Shown here: positions 1 to 12,214 of the stretch, piece by piece
Numbering within the stretch: position 1 is the stretch's first letter
How the letters are laid out: each line of letters opens with the position of its first letter
NCBI GenBank assembly: GCA_944474755.1
Contig: OX104112.1
Location: forward strand, 5,132,490-5,196,489
DNA: 64,000 nt
Source of the DNA: Limnoperna fortunei
Lineage: Eukaryota; Mollusca; Bivalvia; Mytilida; Modiolidae
Reading direction: 5' to 3'
Made by a program: the position numbers and the translations under genes
Notes under the pieces: model-generated
The model's database searches: none
Told to the model about the DNA's origin: nothing
The model's input: only the letters and a program-made list of their open reading frames with translations

Positions 1-600
1 GTGTTGCTTTGTATATTTAAAACGGTAGCTGATTAAACAGACCAAAATATATGTTGTACGTAATTAGTTGATGATGTAATAAGTCAAAAGAAACCTTCCA
101 TAATTGGAGGAGTTTGTCTTAGGAGAAGATCTGTTTTTTATATATATTTTATACACTATGATATATATTTTTATTATTTTAGTGTCCAGCATTTGACTTG
201 GGTAAGTAATTTTTAGTGTCGAGTTCATGGAATAATTTTTCGTTTTCTCTACCTACTTTATATTTTTTTCTACTAAGATGACAAATGTAAACGTTTTGCA
301 AAATGAACAAGAATTTGAAATGAATTTATTTTTTGATGGAATTTCAATAAATAAGATAATATAATATTCAATTGCAGTCAGGCTTGGAAAACGTCATTTA
401 TTTTATGGTATTTATTATCATTATTAGTGCAATCGAAATTGAATGTTCATAAGCATGACAGTCGTTTTAACGTTACATTTTGTAGTACAAATGCCTATGC
501 AGTCGATCTTGGTGTACTCAGTATACTTACTGCACGATTATAGTTCTGTGTTCATTTGTCGACGCATGCTCTATTTGTTCATAAATTAATAAATATATAT
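1..600. other. No gene recognised
   Basis: AT-rich sequence with no convincing exon, RNA gene or named repeat on either strand. Confidence 0.5.
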
Positions 601-787
601 TCTTACATATACACATACATACATACACACATACATACATACATACACACATAGACATACATACATACACACATACATACATACATACATACATATATGC
701 ATACATACATACAAATACATACATACATACATACATACATACATACATACATACATACATACATACATACATACATACATACATACA
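601..787. repeat. TACA-type tetranucleotide microsatellite
   Basis: Runs of (ACAT)n with occasional cacac and atag interruptions in the first half and a pure run of about 18 units from roughly 716. The open frames here simply reflect a 4-bp repeat that lacks stop codons in several frames. Confidence 0.95.
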
Positions 788-835
788 AAACTGACTTGAC
801 CATACTGTGGGGGTTCACAGTGATCATCCTAAATA

Positions 836-1008
836 GGTACTTTCATGCGTTTTTGGGAAAACCCGTGTGAACTTTCACTCGTGATAGAAATTTTTATGCC
901 TTTTGGCTTGTTCCGCTGCGTTCCACTCGCGAAAAGACATAAAATTTCTATCACTCGTGAAAGATCAACCGGTCTTTCCCAAAAATGTATGAAAGAACCT
1001 AGTAATCT
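836..1008. mobile_element. Foldback (MITE-like) element, copy 1
   Basis: Long inverted repeat. The left arm (about 836-906, with ctttcactcgtgatagaaat) pairs with the right arm (about 938-1000, with atttctatcactcgtgaaag) across a GC-richer loop containing ttccgctgcgttccactcgc. The outer arms also match (ggtactttcatgcg against gaaagaacc read in reverse). A second copy lies at 57850-58013, with small differences, so this is a dispersed element and not a local hairpin. No protein is encoded; the 62-codon frame across it is incidental. Confidence 0.75.
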
Positions 1009-1918
1009 TTACTCCTCTTACCTAACATTCTAATTTGTTCTAGTACCAGTCATAATACCCTACCTTTTGGTAGATCAAATGTATTTATTGATATATATTG
1101 TGTTTCTTCTTTTCGTCTGAATATAACTCAAATTGGGTTTGTGAATTTAGTGTTGTCCCTTACATTTTATTTCTTTTAATTGTTTAATTTATATATAAAA
1201 TATTTCACATATTAAAGTAATTAAAACATTGCTGACAAGTGCATATAGTAGATTGGAGATAAAAATAATTTGGTCTTATAGATATATTTAATACGTCTAC
1301 AAATTAAGCCCAACACTGTTAGATTTTCAATGCTGTCATATTTGTGCTTACACTCAGCGGTAAAAGGGTCTACATATAAAGGGTCTAAAGAAAGCTACCT
1401 ACCAGTACACTTATTAAGTATGAGATCGACAAACATGATACAAATGACGGTGTTAGTGTCAAAATTATACAACAAACTAAATTATTGATCCTGATTTTAT
1501 ATGGATTGATTACACTGACCGCTGACTGTTACCACGGAAATGACGGATTCGTGATTTGGGACGATGTATGCGTCAGCAATCAGTCAGCGATCTTTCAGCG
1601 TTCCGAAATCTGTCAGCAATCAGTTTCCAATCAATCAAAGTGTTGTGTTAACCGGTGTAAGTACTGTAACAGATTTCCACTTTAGCCACGTCATATTATA
1701 TGTAGCTTATATCACACCATGAAATTAACTACATATATTTACTGCATAGTCAGTGTTGTTAATGAGGGGTTTGCAGATCATTTTCAACAAATATAAAAAT
1801 CAAAGTGGTAGAATGTTGTTTATCTTAATAACGATCGCAAGTATTTTTAATGGATATGTCGGGACAATTAAATCAACGAGGGGTATTCCTAACTAGTCCG
1901 AACCGTTTTACATATAGG
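1009..1918. other. No gene recognised
   Basis: Unassigned AT-rich DNA. A 66-codon open frame at 1485-1685 has no recognisable domain and starts at a non-ATG codon. Confidence 0.4.
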
Positions 1919-2029
1919 ATCTTACATTGGTACGAGTGGATTATCGGATTTCTCCAATCGAGATAGTTAAATTTAATTTAACTATCGAGATTGGAGAAAT
2001 CCGATAATCCACGAGTACTAATGTAAGAT
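1919..2029. repeat. 111-bp near-perfect inverted repeat
   Basis: The left arm begins atcttacattggtacgagtg and the right arm ends with its near-exact complement (cgagtactaatgtaagat). The centre is aaatttaattt. Arms are about 52-55 bp with a few mismatches. It could form a hairpin or cruciform and resembles a small palindromic MITE. Confidence 0.85.
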
Positions 2030-3289
2030 TCTGTTTCTCTAATTTTGAAAAGTAGTAAATTTGCGAAACGAAGTACAAATTCTCCCAACCCCAATTTTAC
2101 GTTCATGACTTGAATACGCGGTAAATGGAAGGTGTTTTGTTTATGACGTCATGAGTTCTTATTGTGACGTTATTATTTTTAACCAATCAACTGCTGAGAA
2201 CAACAACTTCACTAGTGACGAGAAATATTTTTTCCACACCGGTCAAGCGGTTGAAATATTACGTCAAAATTAGAGAAAAGTAGTTTTATTCATTGCTAAT
2301 CATATATTTGTTATCTGACAGATATTAATTTTCATATGAGTACAAAAGAACTGATACAAACTATTAATACATTTTAGGTCATATAAGTTATATTAGTTGA
2401 ACTTGTCATAGTCAATGACGTGTAAACAATTGCACTTTCTAACAGGCAGAAAAGCAGATGACACCATTTGGTCTCATTATTATTTGATGCATGTAACAAA
2501 GTTCTTTGGTTGGATTATCTGCTTAATTAAGACAAACCCTGAACGATAGTCTTTTCTGCATTTTCTCTTGACAAACGTTTGTAGCATGACAAATTCAAAC
2601 GAAATAATAGTTATTATAATTATCATTTCAAACAATCGTGTCCATAAAATCAGGAACTGTAAATATAATATTGTTTGAAGAATAATTGCCACAGAATAAC
2701 TACAAATTAAAATTGCTGAGTTCTTTCGGAAAACTAAGAATAATAATTACGTCGAATAATGAAGAATGAAGAATGTTTCTCTGTATTAAAAACAGATGGA
2801 ACTTTAAACTATAGATTTTTCACAGTTGTACAAATGAGCATTTCGGTGAAACTTCGTTTAGTCAAACTATAAATGATCTCAAAACAAGTTGTTTGCATAC
2901 ATGAAGGACATGCTTATTTATTTAAAATTTAAGTACATTTTTTTGGCCAAAAATAACACAAGTGGATAAAACAGTACCTAACAGAACAGCCTATTGGAAA
3001 CAGAGGGCTGTGAGTACATCTCAACATGTTAATTTCGTCCGAATAAATCAATTTCAAATAAACGTTTAATTAATAGGCAGTTTGACTCGTAATACTAGAC
3101 CGTATTATAATTTTTCTGCACCGAATCATGTTGGATCATCGGCGATCGAGCCCGTTTATTGGTTTTCAGGGACCACCAGGGTTGCGACAACTCGCTTTAC
3201 GGGAAGTATGCTCGACGTATGCTCGACGTTATTGATAGAGGGTATAGAATAGTTACAAGTACTTCGATTCGGGTTACATCCTAATACAG
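2030..3289. other. Intergenic, no gene recognised
   Basis: AT-rich sequence. A full CRE-like palindrome tgacgtca lies at 2144-2151, without further promoter evidence. The motif tctctaatttt near 2035 recurs inverted near 2266 (aaaattagaga), so 2030-2285 may be another small inverted-end element. Confidence 0.35.
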
Positions 3290-3366
3290 ACCTGAGGCTA
3301 TGATATAGCTGACAATTTGCTAACACTGGTCTAAAACCGCACTAAAAACAAGCAAAAAATCAAAAC
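3290..3366 (+). mobile_element. SINE 3'-tail fragment (degenerate)
   Basis: The string ctatgatatagctgacaatt, then gctaacactgg and a run of aaaacaagcaaaa, aligns by eye with the tail of the full SINEs at 12215-12480 and 46999-47263 (gccatgatatagctgaaaaa, then gctgaaagtggcgttaaacacc). The tRNA-like half is absent. Confidence 0.5.
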
Positions 3367-4544
3367 ATTGTCATCAAGGTTTTAAAAATTAGTTAACCAA
3401 AACCGATTACATTTTGTTTACAACAGTTATTTAAATTTGTATACAAACAAAGGGTTCTGTAATACAATAAGATAATAATAAAACATATGTTTTTTTAATG
3501 ATTTATTATTATTTTAAATACATTTGTATAACATAAGTAAATACGAGATAGGGAAATTATTAGACGGTATCCCTTTTCAAGGTTGATATAACATTGTACA
3601 ATAAGTTGCAGACTACCATTGTCGAATTCCGCTATTCAGATAATTTTCAGTTAAAATTTAATTACAAGTTATGAATGCTTAAGTAATTGTTAAATTATTA
3701 TTACATATTACAAATATCATAAATTAAAACTATGATTCGTTTTAATTACGTTTTACCCCATGTTAACTGTATATCTGGCTTGCTTTAACATGAATATGAC
3801 ATTATTTATGTTTTGCGAAATATCGCTCTTGATCAGCGTTCTTCTGACGATAGTCGTCTTCAGCGATGATTTGGTATTTGTTGAAAAGATATTCGACAAA
3901 ACGTTAGCCAAACATATATATTCCACTCATCTTATTCGGGGCTTTGTTCAACACAGGTTCAACTTTTCACAGTGACCGCTCCAGATACATGAAGCTCGAT
4001 GTCGAAGAATTGATGAAGTTATTTCGACACAGTTCAAATTTTTCTTTCAATTGCCTTATAGTGTTGTAGAAGTGTTGTTGAATGAAATTTTAAGTTTTAA
4101 GATTTTCCTTACAAGCAAACACAAATGAACGGATTTGCCATTACATTTTCGTTAAGCCTTCTTAATCCTGAAGGATTGCATGATATTGAAAACGAGAAAT
4201 CATAACAATAAGCACCTAATAAAACAGTCGAATCTGCTTCATTTGTTAATTTTCCCTGGTATCTTATAAACAACGCTCCTTTGTCGTGCGTTATAATTAT
4301 GTGATCGCAGCGTAGTATATCGGTTGTTCATTGTGTCGTTATTGAATTCCAAGAAATGTAGTACTGAAGCTTTGTTTAGGTTACCCATACTCGCTGATTG
4401 TTACATTTTAGTTTTAGCTTAGATCTTGATACCTCATTGTCAAATATTGTGTCTTGGTATGTTTTGCTGTTTCTTAAATACTCATCTGTGTCTTTGGTTC
4501 GTTGTTTTTATATACTTACGCAATTAAATATTTAATGTTTGAAG
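3367..4544. other. Upstream region of the WSC gene, first exon unresolved
   Basis: A hydrophobic open frame beginning MFCEISLLISVLLTIVVFSD (within 3760-3975) looks like a signal peptide. It would fit a first exon of the WSC gene, but no GT donor in that frame gives the phase 1 needed to join the exon at 4545. I leave it unassigned. Confidence 0.25.
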
Positions 4545-4693
4545 ATCCAACATTTTATATTGGCTGTTTTGTGGACACATGGGATAGAGCATTAGAACAT
4601 AGCTATGGCTCGAACGGTAAACCTCCTCAGCTGGACAACAATATATGCATCTTGTATTGTAAAGACAAAGGGTTTAGTTTTGCCGGAACAGAG
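4545..4693 (+). CDS. WSC-PAN protein gene, exon a: first half of WSC domain
   Basis: WSC domains are cysteine-rich, probably carbohydrate-binding modules found on secreted and membrane proteins. This exon encodes residues 1-50 of the visible protein: YIGCFVDTWDRALEH is the classic WSC opening, followed by CILYC and GFSFAG. It holds Cys 8, 35 and 39 of the eight expected; the other five are in the exon at 8677-8833. The donor is gag|gtaaat (phase 0). The only acceptor AG upstream is at 4543-4544, which makes the exon enter in phase 1. The frame stays open to 4478, so the 5' boundary is less certain than the donor. A signal peptide must come from an exon I could not place. The 4.0-kb intron that follows is mostly a 59-bp minisatellite. 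Domain identity is firm; the exact gene and ligand are unknown. Confidence 0.8.
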
Positions 4694-4750
4694 GTAAATA
4701 TAAATAGTAATCTAATTATTTTATTTTCGCATTTGAATAAGAAAAATCCG

Positions 4751-7700
4751 ATTTCGGCTTCTGTATATAATAATAACACCGTGATGACGGATAGTTATTT
4801 GTAACTGATACTTCGGCTTCTGTATATAATAATAACACCGTGATGATGGATAGTTATTTGTAACTGATACCTCGGCTTCCGTATGTAATAATAACACCGT
4901 GATGACGGACAGTTATTTGTAACTGATACTTCGGCTTCTGTATATAATAATAACACCGTGATGACGGACAGTTATTTGTAACTGATACTTCGGCTTCTTT
5001 ATGTAATAATAACACAGTGATGACGGATAGTTATTTGTAACTGATACTTCGGCTTCTGTATCTAACAATAACACCATGATGACGGATAGTTATTTGTAAC
5101 TGATACTTCGGCTTCTGTATATAATAATAACACCGTGATGATGGATAGTTATTTGTAACTGATACTTCGGCTTCCGTATGTAATAATAACACCGTGATGA
5201 CGGACAGTTATTTGTAACTGATACTTCGGCTTCTGTATATAATAATAACACCGTGATGACAGATAGTTATTTGTAACTGATACTTCGTCTTCCGTATGTA
5301 ATAATAATACCGTGATGACGGATAGTTATTTGTAACTGATACTTCGGCTTCCGTATATAATAATAACACAGTGATGACGGATAGTTATTTGCAACTGATA
5401 CTTCGGCTTCCGTATGTAATAATAACACCGTGATGACAGATAGTTATTTGTAACTGATACTTCAGCTTCCGTATGCAATAATAACACCGTGATGGCGGAT
5501 AGTTATTTGTAACTGATACTTCGGCTTCCGTATGTAATAATAACACCGTGATGACGGATAGTTATTTGTAACTGATACTTCGGCTTCCGTATGTAACAAT
5601 AACACCGTGATGACGGATAGTTATTTGTAACTGATACTTCGGCTTCCGTATGTAACAATAACACCGTGATGACGGATAGTTATTTGTAACTGATACTTCG
5701 GCTTCCGTATGTAATAATAACACCGTGATGACAGATAGTTATTTGTAACTGATACTTCGGCTTCCGTATGTAATATTAACACCGTGATGACGGATAGTTA
5801 TCTGTAACTGATACTTCGGTTTCTGTATGTAATAATAACACCGTGATGGCGGATAGTTATTTGTAACTGATACTTCGGCTTCCGTATATAATAATAACAC
5901 CGTGATGACGGATAGTTATTTGTAACTGATACTTCGGCTTCCGTATATAACAATAACACCGTGATGATGGATAGTTATTTGTAACTGATACTTCGGCTTC
6001 CGTATATAATAATAACACTGTGATGACGGATAGTTATCTGTAACTGATACTTCGGCTTCTGTATGCAATAATAACACCGTGATGACGGATAGTTATCTGT
6101 AACTGATACTTCGGCTTCTGTATGTAACAATAACACCGTGATGACGGATAGTTATTTGTAACTGATACTTCGGCTTCTGTATCTAACAATAACACCGTGA
6201 TGACGGATAGTTATTTGTAACTGATACTTCGGCTTCTGTATCTAACAATAACACCGTGATGATGGATAGTTATCAGTAACTGATACTTCCTTTGGCTTCT
6301 GTATCTAACAATAACACCGTGATGATGGATAGTTATCTGTAACTGATACTTCGGCTTCTGTATCTAACAATAACACCGTGATGATGGATAGTTATCTGTA
6401 ACTGATACTTCGGCTTCTGTATCTAACAATAACACCGTGATGATGGATAGTTATTTGTAACTGATACTTCGGCTTCTGTATATAATAATAACACCGTGAT
6501 GATGGATAGTTATCTGTAACTGATACTTCGGCTTCTGTATCTAACAATAACACCGTGATGACGGATAGTTATTTGTAACTGATACTTCGGCTTCCGTATG
6601 TAATAATAACACCATGATGACGGATAGTTATTTGTAACTGATACTTCGGCTTCCGTATGTAATAATAACACCGTGATGACAGATAGTTATTTGTAACTGA
6701 TACTTCGGCTTCCGTATGTAATAATAACACCGTGATGACGGATAGTTATCTGTAACTGATACTTCGGTTTCTGTATGTAATAATAACACCGTGATGGCGG
6801 ATAGTTATTTGTAACTGATACTTCGGCTTCCGTATATAATAATAACACCGTGATGACGGATAGTTATTTGTAACTGATACTTCGGCTTCCGTATATAACA
6901 ATAACACCGTGATGATGGATAGTTATTTGTAACTGATACTTCGGCTTCCGTATATAATAATAACACCGTGATGACGGATAGTTATCTGTAACTGATATTT
7001 CGGCTTCTGTATGTAATAATAACACCGTGATGACGGATAGTTATCTGTAACTGATACTTCGGCTTCTGTATGTAACAATAACACCGTGATGACGGATAGT
7101 TATTTGTAACTGATACTTCGGCTTCTGTATCTAACAATAACACCGTGATGACGGATAGTTATTTGTAACTGATACTTCGGCTTCTGTATCTAACAATAAC
7201 ACCATGATGATGGATAGTTATCTGTAACTGATACTTCCTTTGGCTTCTGTATCTAACAATAACACCGTGATGATGGATAGTTATCTGTAACTGATACTTC
7301 GGCTTCTGTATCTAACAATAACACCGTGATGATGGATAGTTATCTGTAACTGATACTTCGGCTTCTGTATCTAACAATAACACCGTGATGATGGATAGTT
7401 ATTTGTAACTGATACTTCGGCTTCTGTATATAATAATAACACCGTGATGATGGATAGTTATCTGTAACTGATACTTCGGCTTCTGTATCTAACAATAACA
7501 CCGTGATGACGGATAGTTATTTGTAACTGATACTTCTGCTTCCTTATGTAATAATAACACCATGATGACGGATAGTTATTTGTAACTGATACTTCGGCTT
7601 CGTATGTAATAATAACACCGTAATGACGGATAGTTATCTGTAACTGATACTTCGGCTTCCGTATGTAATAATAACACCATGATGACGGATAGTTATTTGT

Positions 7701-8262
7701 AACTGATACTTCGGCTTCCGTATGTAATAATAACACCGTGATGACGGATAGTTATTTGTAACTGATACTTCGGCTTCCGTATGTAATAATAACACCATGA
7801 TGACAGATAGTTATTTGTAACTGATACTTCGGCTTCCGTATGTAATAATAACACCGTGATGACGGATAGTTATTTGTAACTGATACTTCGGCTTCCGTAT
7901 GTAATAATAACACCATGATGACAGATAGTTATTTGTAACTGATACTTCGGCTTCCGTATGTAATAATAACACCGTGATGACAGATAGTTATTTGTAACTG
8001 ATACTTCGGCTTCCGTATGTAATAATAACACCGTGATGACGGATAGTTATTTGTAAGTGATACTTCGGCTTCTGTATGTAATAATAACACCGTGATGACA
8101 GATAGTTATTTGTAACTGATACTTCGGCTTCCGTATGTAATAATAACACCGTGATGACAGATAGTTATTTGTAACTGATACTTCGGCTTCCGTATGTAAT
8201 AATAACACCGTGATGACGGATAGTTATTTGCAACTGATACTTCGGCTTTCGTATGTAATAAA
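4751..8262. repeat. 59-bp minisatellite, about 59 copies, inside the WSC intron
   Basis: Tandem units of 59 bp (core taataataacaccgtgatga, then cggatagttatttgtaactg, then atacttcggcttc). Variants differ at a few fixed sites (c/t in cttcygta, tttg/tctg, gacgg/gatgg). A variant with a 4-bp insertion (acttcctttggcttc) occurs at about 6283 and again at about 7231, exactly 948 bp apart (16 units plus 4 bp). This reveals a duplicated block. The array fills most of the intron 4694-8676. Open frames inside it are repeat artefacts. Confidence 0.97.
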
Positions 8263-8514
8263 CGCTTCGGTATAATATAACTTCAAAGTTGCTTAGAGTG
8301 ACGTTAAACCTCAAGAAACGGACAAGTTGTTATTAAATAACATCTGCATACATGTAATCGAAATAAGTCCTCGTTGTTGTTCTTAATAACCATAGTGTAA
8401 CCTGTGTAATAAGGAATACATATATTATTTACTTAGCCCAATAGTTTCTTTTCTATTTTTATATTTAGCATCGTACATAAGTTGTTAAAATATTCCAATA
8501 TGCTGAGGATAGCA

Positions 8515-8519
8515 GTATG

Positions 8520-8550
<31 letters not shown>

Positions 8551-8590
8551 GTTTGCTTGTTTTTTTTTTTTGTTTTTTTGCTTTGTTTGG
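8515..8590. repeat. T/G-rich simple sequence
   Basis: Low-complexity run built of tttttg and gtttt units just upstream of the exon at 8677. Confidence 0.8.
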
Positions 8591-8676
8591 TTTTATTTAT
8601 AGAACTACTTGCTGTTTTAGAATAACTTTAGAATATGAACATCAAATGGTATCATTTTAATAAACACTGTTTACAG

Positions 8677-8833
8677 GCTGGCGTACAATGCTTCTGTGGT
8701 AATAATCCCTACAAGCTGCTGAACACATCGATTGATAGCTATTTTATACAAAGCTATACTTGTTCCTCTTCTTGCATCGGAAATGCATCACAAACATGCG
8801 GAGGTCCTTGGAGGCTATCTGTGTACAAAACAG
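8677..8833 (+). CDS. WSC-PAN protein gene, exon b: second half of WSC domain
   Basis: Acceptor tgtttacag|gctggc, donor aaacag|gtaaaa. It enters in phase 0 and leaves in phase 1. It encodes AGVQCFCGNN followed by YTCSSSCIGNASQTCGG and WRLSVY, the hallmark second half of a WSC domain, with Cys 55, 57, 79, 83 and 91. Joined to exon a in phase 0 this gives one complete eight-cysteine WSC module of about 100 residues, with no frame disruption. NTS and NAS are potential N-glycosylation sites. Reading on past the donor gives a hydrophobic stretch (ILLVFVVLLVLYIY-like), but the donor and the matching downstream exon make splicing the better explanation. Confidence 0.85.
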
Positions 8834-10014
8834 GTAAAAACGCGGATTGTTATATATTTTATTATTATGTATTATTGGTTTTTGTGGTTCTGCTTGTTTT
8901 GTACATATATCTGTATGCAGAATGTCTTTGTCTTAAACGGGGTTTTGTTACTAAGGCTATGTTGTGACTTTTTTTTTAAATTTTAAGTGATATGCAAAGC
9001 TTGCGTACATTTTACCCAGTTCTAACATCAGTAAAGGAGCCACTAGGGAGTTTTGTGTATCGGATACGTACTCTTAAAAAGACATTCTCTAAAATCTTAA
9101 CTCTTAATATGTGTTATCTCATTGGTCTAAAATACACACTTTTGTAAAATAAAATAGTCACAGAAGTAATTAGTTCAATTATCTGTGTTTTATAATAGAG
9201 GATACAAATACTAAGTAATACTTCGGAGAATCCTCAGTCTATAAACTGTTGTAGACATACAGATGTACATATTTTTAATCCATACTATTAGCGATTTTAG
9301 TGGGTGAATATTTTATTAATTAATAACACTATTATACAGCAGAATAAGATTTCCTGTAGAAAGTTATTGACGGTGTTAAATCAAGAATTGTTTTTAAACC
9401 ATGACGTCATCGACAAGTTAGAATGATTCCCTGATAAATGTTGACTTTTTGCTGCACAACCAATCCTTTATTCTATGAAGGATATCTTTGTCTGATTTAA
9501 ACATAAAAAATAGCAAAGAAAACCGACCGAACAACAAGAGTCAAAAGCCAAGGGACAGTTACAAATTCGGATACAGACAAACAAAACACAAAAACCAAAA
9601 ACATAAAACATAGAAAGAGAGTAAACCGAACCGAATAAAAACCATGGGTGCACTCAGGTGCTACGGACGAGTAAGCAGTGCCTGCCTTTAATTAGACACC
9701 CGTCGTGTTACTCATTGTCTTGTCTAGGTAATGTTCAAATCCAGGAATAAGAAACACTATGACGCATTGTATTACGCAATCTTTTACATGTTTAATAAAT
9801 TGAACAATATTTTACTGTCTATATGGAAACCAATCATTTGATCATTGTTAATCAGAGTTCTTTAAGTAGGAGTCTACTCACACATCTCATAAACGTTCTG
9901 CGTTCAGGTATAATCAAACGATCAAATATCCATGGATAATTGTTTTACAATAAAAAAGCAGCATACCGCTCGGTACACCATTTATTTTATTATGTTATAT
10001 TTTTATTATTTCAG
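8834..10014. other. Intron of the WSC-PAN gene
   Basis: Non-coding by the exon model. It contains the dispersed repeat at 9508-9722 and otherwise unassigned AT-rich sequence. Confidence 0.6.
9508..9722. mobile_element. Dispersed repeat R1, copy 1
   Basis: About 215 bp shared with 41632-41851: atagcaaagaaaaccgaccg, aagggacagtta, aataaaaaccatggg, cactcaggtgct, ggacgartaagcagtgcctg and ttaattagacaccygtcg occur in the same order in both. It has no coding capacity and probably derives from the end of a larger transposable element that I cannot name. Confidence 0.7.
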
Positions 10015-10259
10015 AAGTCCAGAAAACAAACAAGATATACCAAGTAATCGGCAAGAAACAACTGAAAGCAACGGCTTTCAACACCATTACAATTCAAAAA
10101 TCATCAAATGTTAACATGATGTGTGGTGTTTACTGCAAACAGAACAGATCGTGCTTTGTTTATTCTGTCACTGGTAGGCTATGTAATTTATACACCTATG
10201 AAGATGTGTGCGTTGGTTTCATTGACAATACATCGGCTAGTGTGTATTTATTGAGATAA
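10015..10259 (+). CDS. WSC-PAN protein gene, last exon: PAN/apple-like domain
   Basis: Acceptor ttatttcag|aagtcc enters in phase 1, matching exon b. The frame runs 80 codons to TAA at 10257-10259. The cysteine pattern VNMMCGVYCKQNRSCFVYS then LCNLY (C-x3-C-x5-C-x9-C-x-LY) is typical of the core of molluscan PAN/apple-like modules, which bind proteins or sugars. There is no membrane segment or lysine-rich tail, so the mature protein is probably secreted, with one WSC and one PAN-like module. A polyadenylation signal follows 55 bp after the stop. The domain call is by motif only; a short non-PAN cysteine domain is the alternative. Confidence 0.75.
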
Positions 10260-10313
10260 TTCAAGTTGCAGCTATATTCGTCATGTACTAAAAGGCTACA
10301 AATCTAATCTGTA

Positions 10314-10319
10314 AATAAA
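10314..10319 (+). promoter_or_regulatory. Polyadenylation signal of the WSC-PAN gene
   Basis: AATAAA, 55 bp downstream of the stop codon at 10257-10259, inside gtaaataaatg. Position and spacing suit a short 3' UTR. Confidence 0.5.
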
Positions 10320-10479
10320 TGTTTTTCATATTAATTAATAGGTTAATAGATAGACACTAGTCAAGGTAACATATAGTTAGAAGAAAAACAAATTAGTGTA
10401 CATGACAAATAGCACTATGAATGTTTTAACACAGTTCTGATTTGTAATTTGTTTTTTTCCTATTTCATTAATTAAATAA

Positions 10480-10680
10480 ATTTGATTGTCAGCTGAAAGC
10501 ATATATTCTCCAATAGTTGCAAATATGTTGGCAACTATCTAGCATACTATAAATTTGTTCTTCGCTGTAGCGTAATTTCCCTTTTAGTTCATTAATAGAA
10601 AAAACATATTGTCATAACCTCAAACTACATATTTGTCAGCGACATATCAAGTTGAAATAACGATGATTAACGATGGCCTA
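10480..10680 (-). pseudogene. Penelope-like reverse transcriptase fragment
   Basis: The reverse complement reads as a broken frame containing YVV.GYDNMFF and NIFATIGEYM. It aligns base by base with part of the larger relic at 13231-14760 (for example cttcgctgtagcgtaattt against cctcgcagtagcttagatt, both followed by ccctttt and later ctacatatttg). This is the segment just before the catalytic palm in Penelope-like elements. It is heavily decayed. Confidence 0.6.
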
Positions 10681-11084
10681 TTTCTATCTAGACTTTCAGG
10701 TGTTTTCGAGACAAAAATATATGCGAACTTAATTATAAATAATTTCAAAGATTAACTTAGAATTTTGTATTGTTTACTCTGACAAAAGATTCATAGCTAG
10801 TTTTGCTTTGTCCATTATGTATTTACTAAGGACGTAGCCTGATATCTAGCTTGGCTTTTTACTATTTTCCTTTACCGCATGATATAGAACTTAGGTGCAA
10901 TATATACATTATAAACAGCAGAAGGTTGTGCAACAGGTGTTAACTCGAAATATTTCAATATGAAACAAAATAGGTCTATAACACTACAAATTTTACTTCT
11001 TAGTTTTAAGACTCTAAAATAAAGTAGCCTGATAATTAATTTCTTTCACGTTATTAAATTCATCAACTTAATATATTTTGACAT

Positions 11085-11270
11085 CAAATTATTTTCCCAG
11101 TAACATGGTTTTATTAAATATTCCTTAAATCCACAAAAACTGGCCACTTTAGAATAAAATGCAATTCCTCTTTAAGATCATCTTTACAGAGGCAAAACCT
11201 ATTGTTTCTAGTTGTTCCATCAAACCAATAACTTATGACTACTTTGTCTAATTTATGTATTACAGTCGTT
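11085..11270 (-). pseudogene. LINE reverse transcriptase C-terminal fragment
   Basis: The reverse strand reads RFCLCKDDLKEELHFILKWP followed by VFVDLR. This matches the C-terminal C-x2-C...E-x2-H-x3-C type tail (CxLC...DExHFxLxCPxxxxLR) of many animal LINEs. The final Cys has become Trp and stops flank the segment, so it is a relic. Confidence 0.55.
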
Positions 11271-11334
11271 TAATGTTTTCAGTATATCTTTGTTTAAATA
11301 AATTGTATACAAAAATATCAACTATAGACTTATT

Positions 11335-11815
11335 ATTTAACCATTACCAGAAGTTTGCTGTTGGCTGTCAAGTTCTTGTATAAAAGTGTCAGAATGCCTT
11401 TTTTTACCATTTACCAGAAGTTTGCCGCTGGCTGTCATGTTCTTGTATAACAGTGTCAGAATGTCTTTGGTTAACCATTTACAAGAAGTCTGTTGTTGGC
11501 TGTCAAGTGTTTGTATAACAGTGTCAGAATGACTTTGTTTTACCATTTACCAGAAGTCTGCCTTTGACTGTCAAGTGTTTGTAAAACAGTGTCGGAATTT
11601 CTTTGGTTAAACATTTACCAGAAGTCTGCCGTTGGCTGTCACGTTCTTGTAAAACAATGTTAGAATGTCTTTGGTTAATCGTTTATAAGAAGTCTGTTGT
11701 TGGCTGTCAAGTGTTTGTATAACAGTGTCAGAATGTCTTTGTTTTACCATTTACCAGAAGTCTGCTGTTGGCTGTCAAGTTCTGGTATAACAGTGTCAGA
11801 CTGCCTTTGTTTTAT
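11335..11815. repeat. 68-bp tandem repeat, about 7 copies
   Basis: Unit of 68 bp: accatttaccagaagtctgc, then ttggctgtcaagt, then ttgtataacagtgtcagaat, then gtctttg. Start points at 11406, 11474 and 11542 give the period. Copies are moderately diverged. Confidence 0.9.
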
Positions 11816-12201
11816 AACTGCAAATGTTACTTCGTCATGCAATCAACGATAAAAAATTATTAGGACAAAGTATTTCAAAATAGCAATGGAAAGTTTTGAA
11901 ACTCCCGTATTTTATGTAACAAGCAGTAGTGTTCTACATAATTCATAATTCAACATAACGTTACTATTGAACATGTGGTATAATTTTACAATAGATTAAA
12001 AGTATGCTTTTAGTGGCAGGTGTTTTATGTGAATCCTAAACCTCAATTCATTACTTAATATACTGTTTGTATAAGAAGCAAACATCGAAGCAAAGTATTG
12101 ACATTTAAAGGAAATTACTTCGTTTACTTCTCAATGAGAAAATCTTTTCTACCCTGTTCTGATAACTTGTTCTAATAGGGTATTATATTTACCATTGTTA
12201 T

Positions 12202-12214
12202 TCAAACGAACACC
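12202..12214. repeat. Target-site duplication, left copy, of SINE 12215-12480
   Basis: tcaaacgaacacc occurs here and again at 12481-12493, directly bracketing the SINE. This marks its insertion. Confidence 0.85.

Noticed and set aside
527..827. Cys/Tyr/Met-rich minus-strand frames
   Set aside because: Translation of the TACA microsatellite.
845..1033. 62-codon frame
   Set aside because: It lies within a foldback element and is not conserved in the second copy.
4751..8262. Possible CRISPR array
   Set aside because: The units are contiguous with no unique spacers, in a eukaryotic intron. The same applies to every array in the window.
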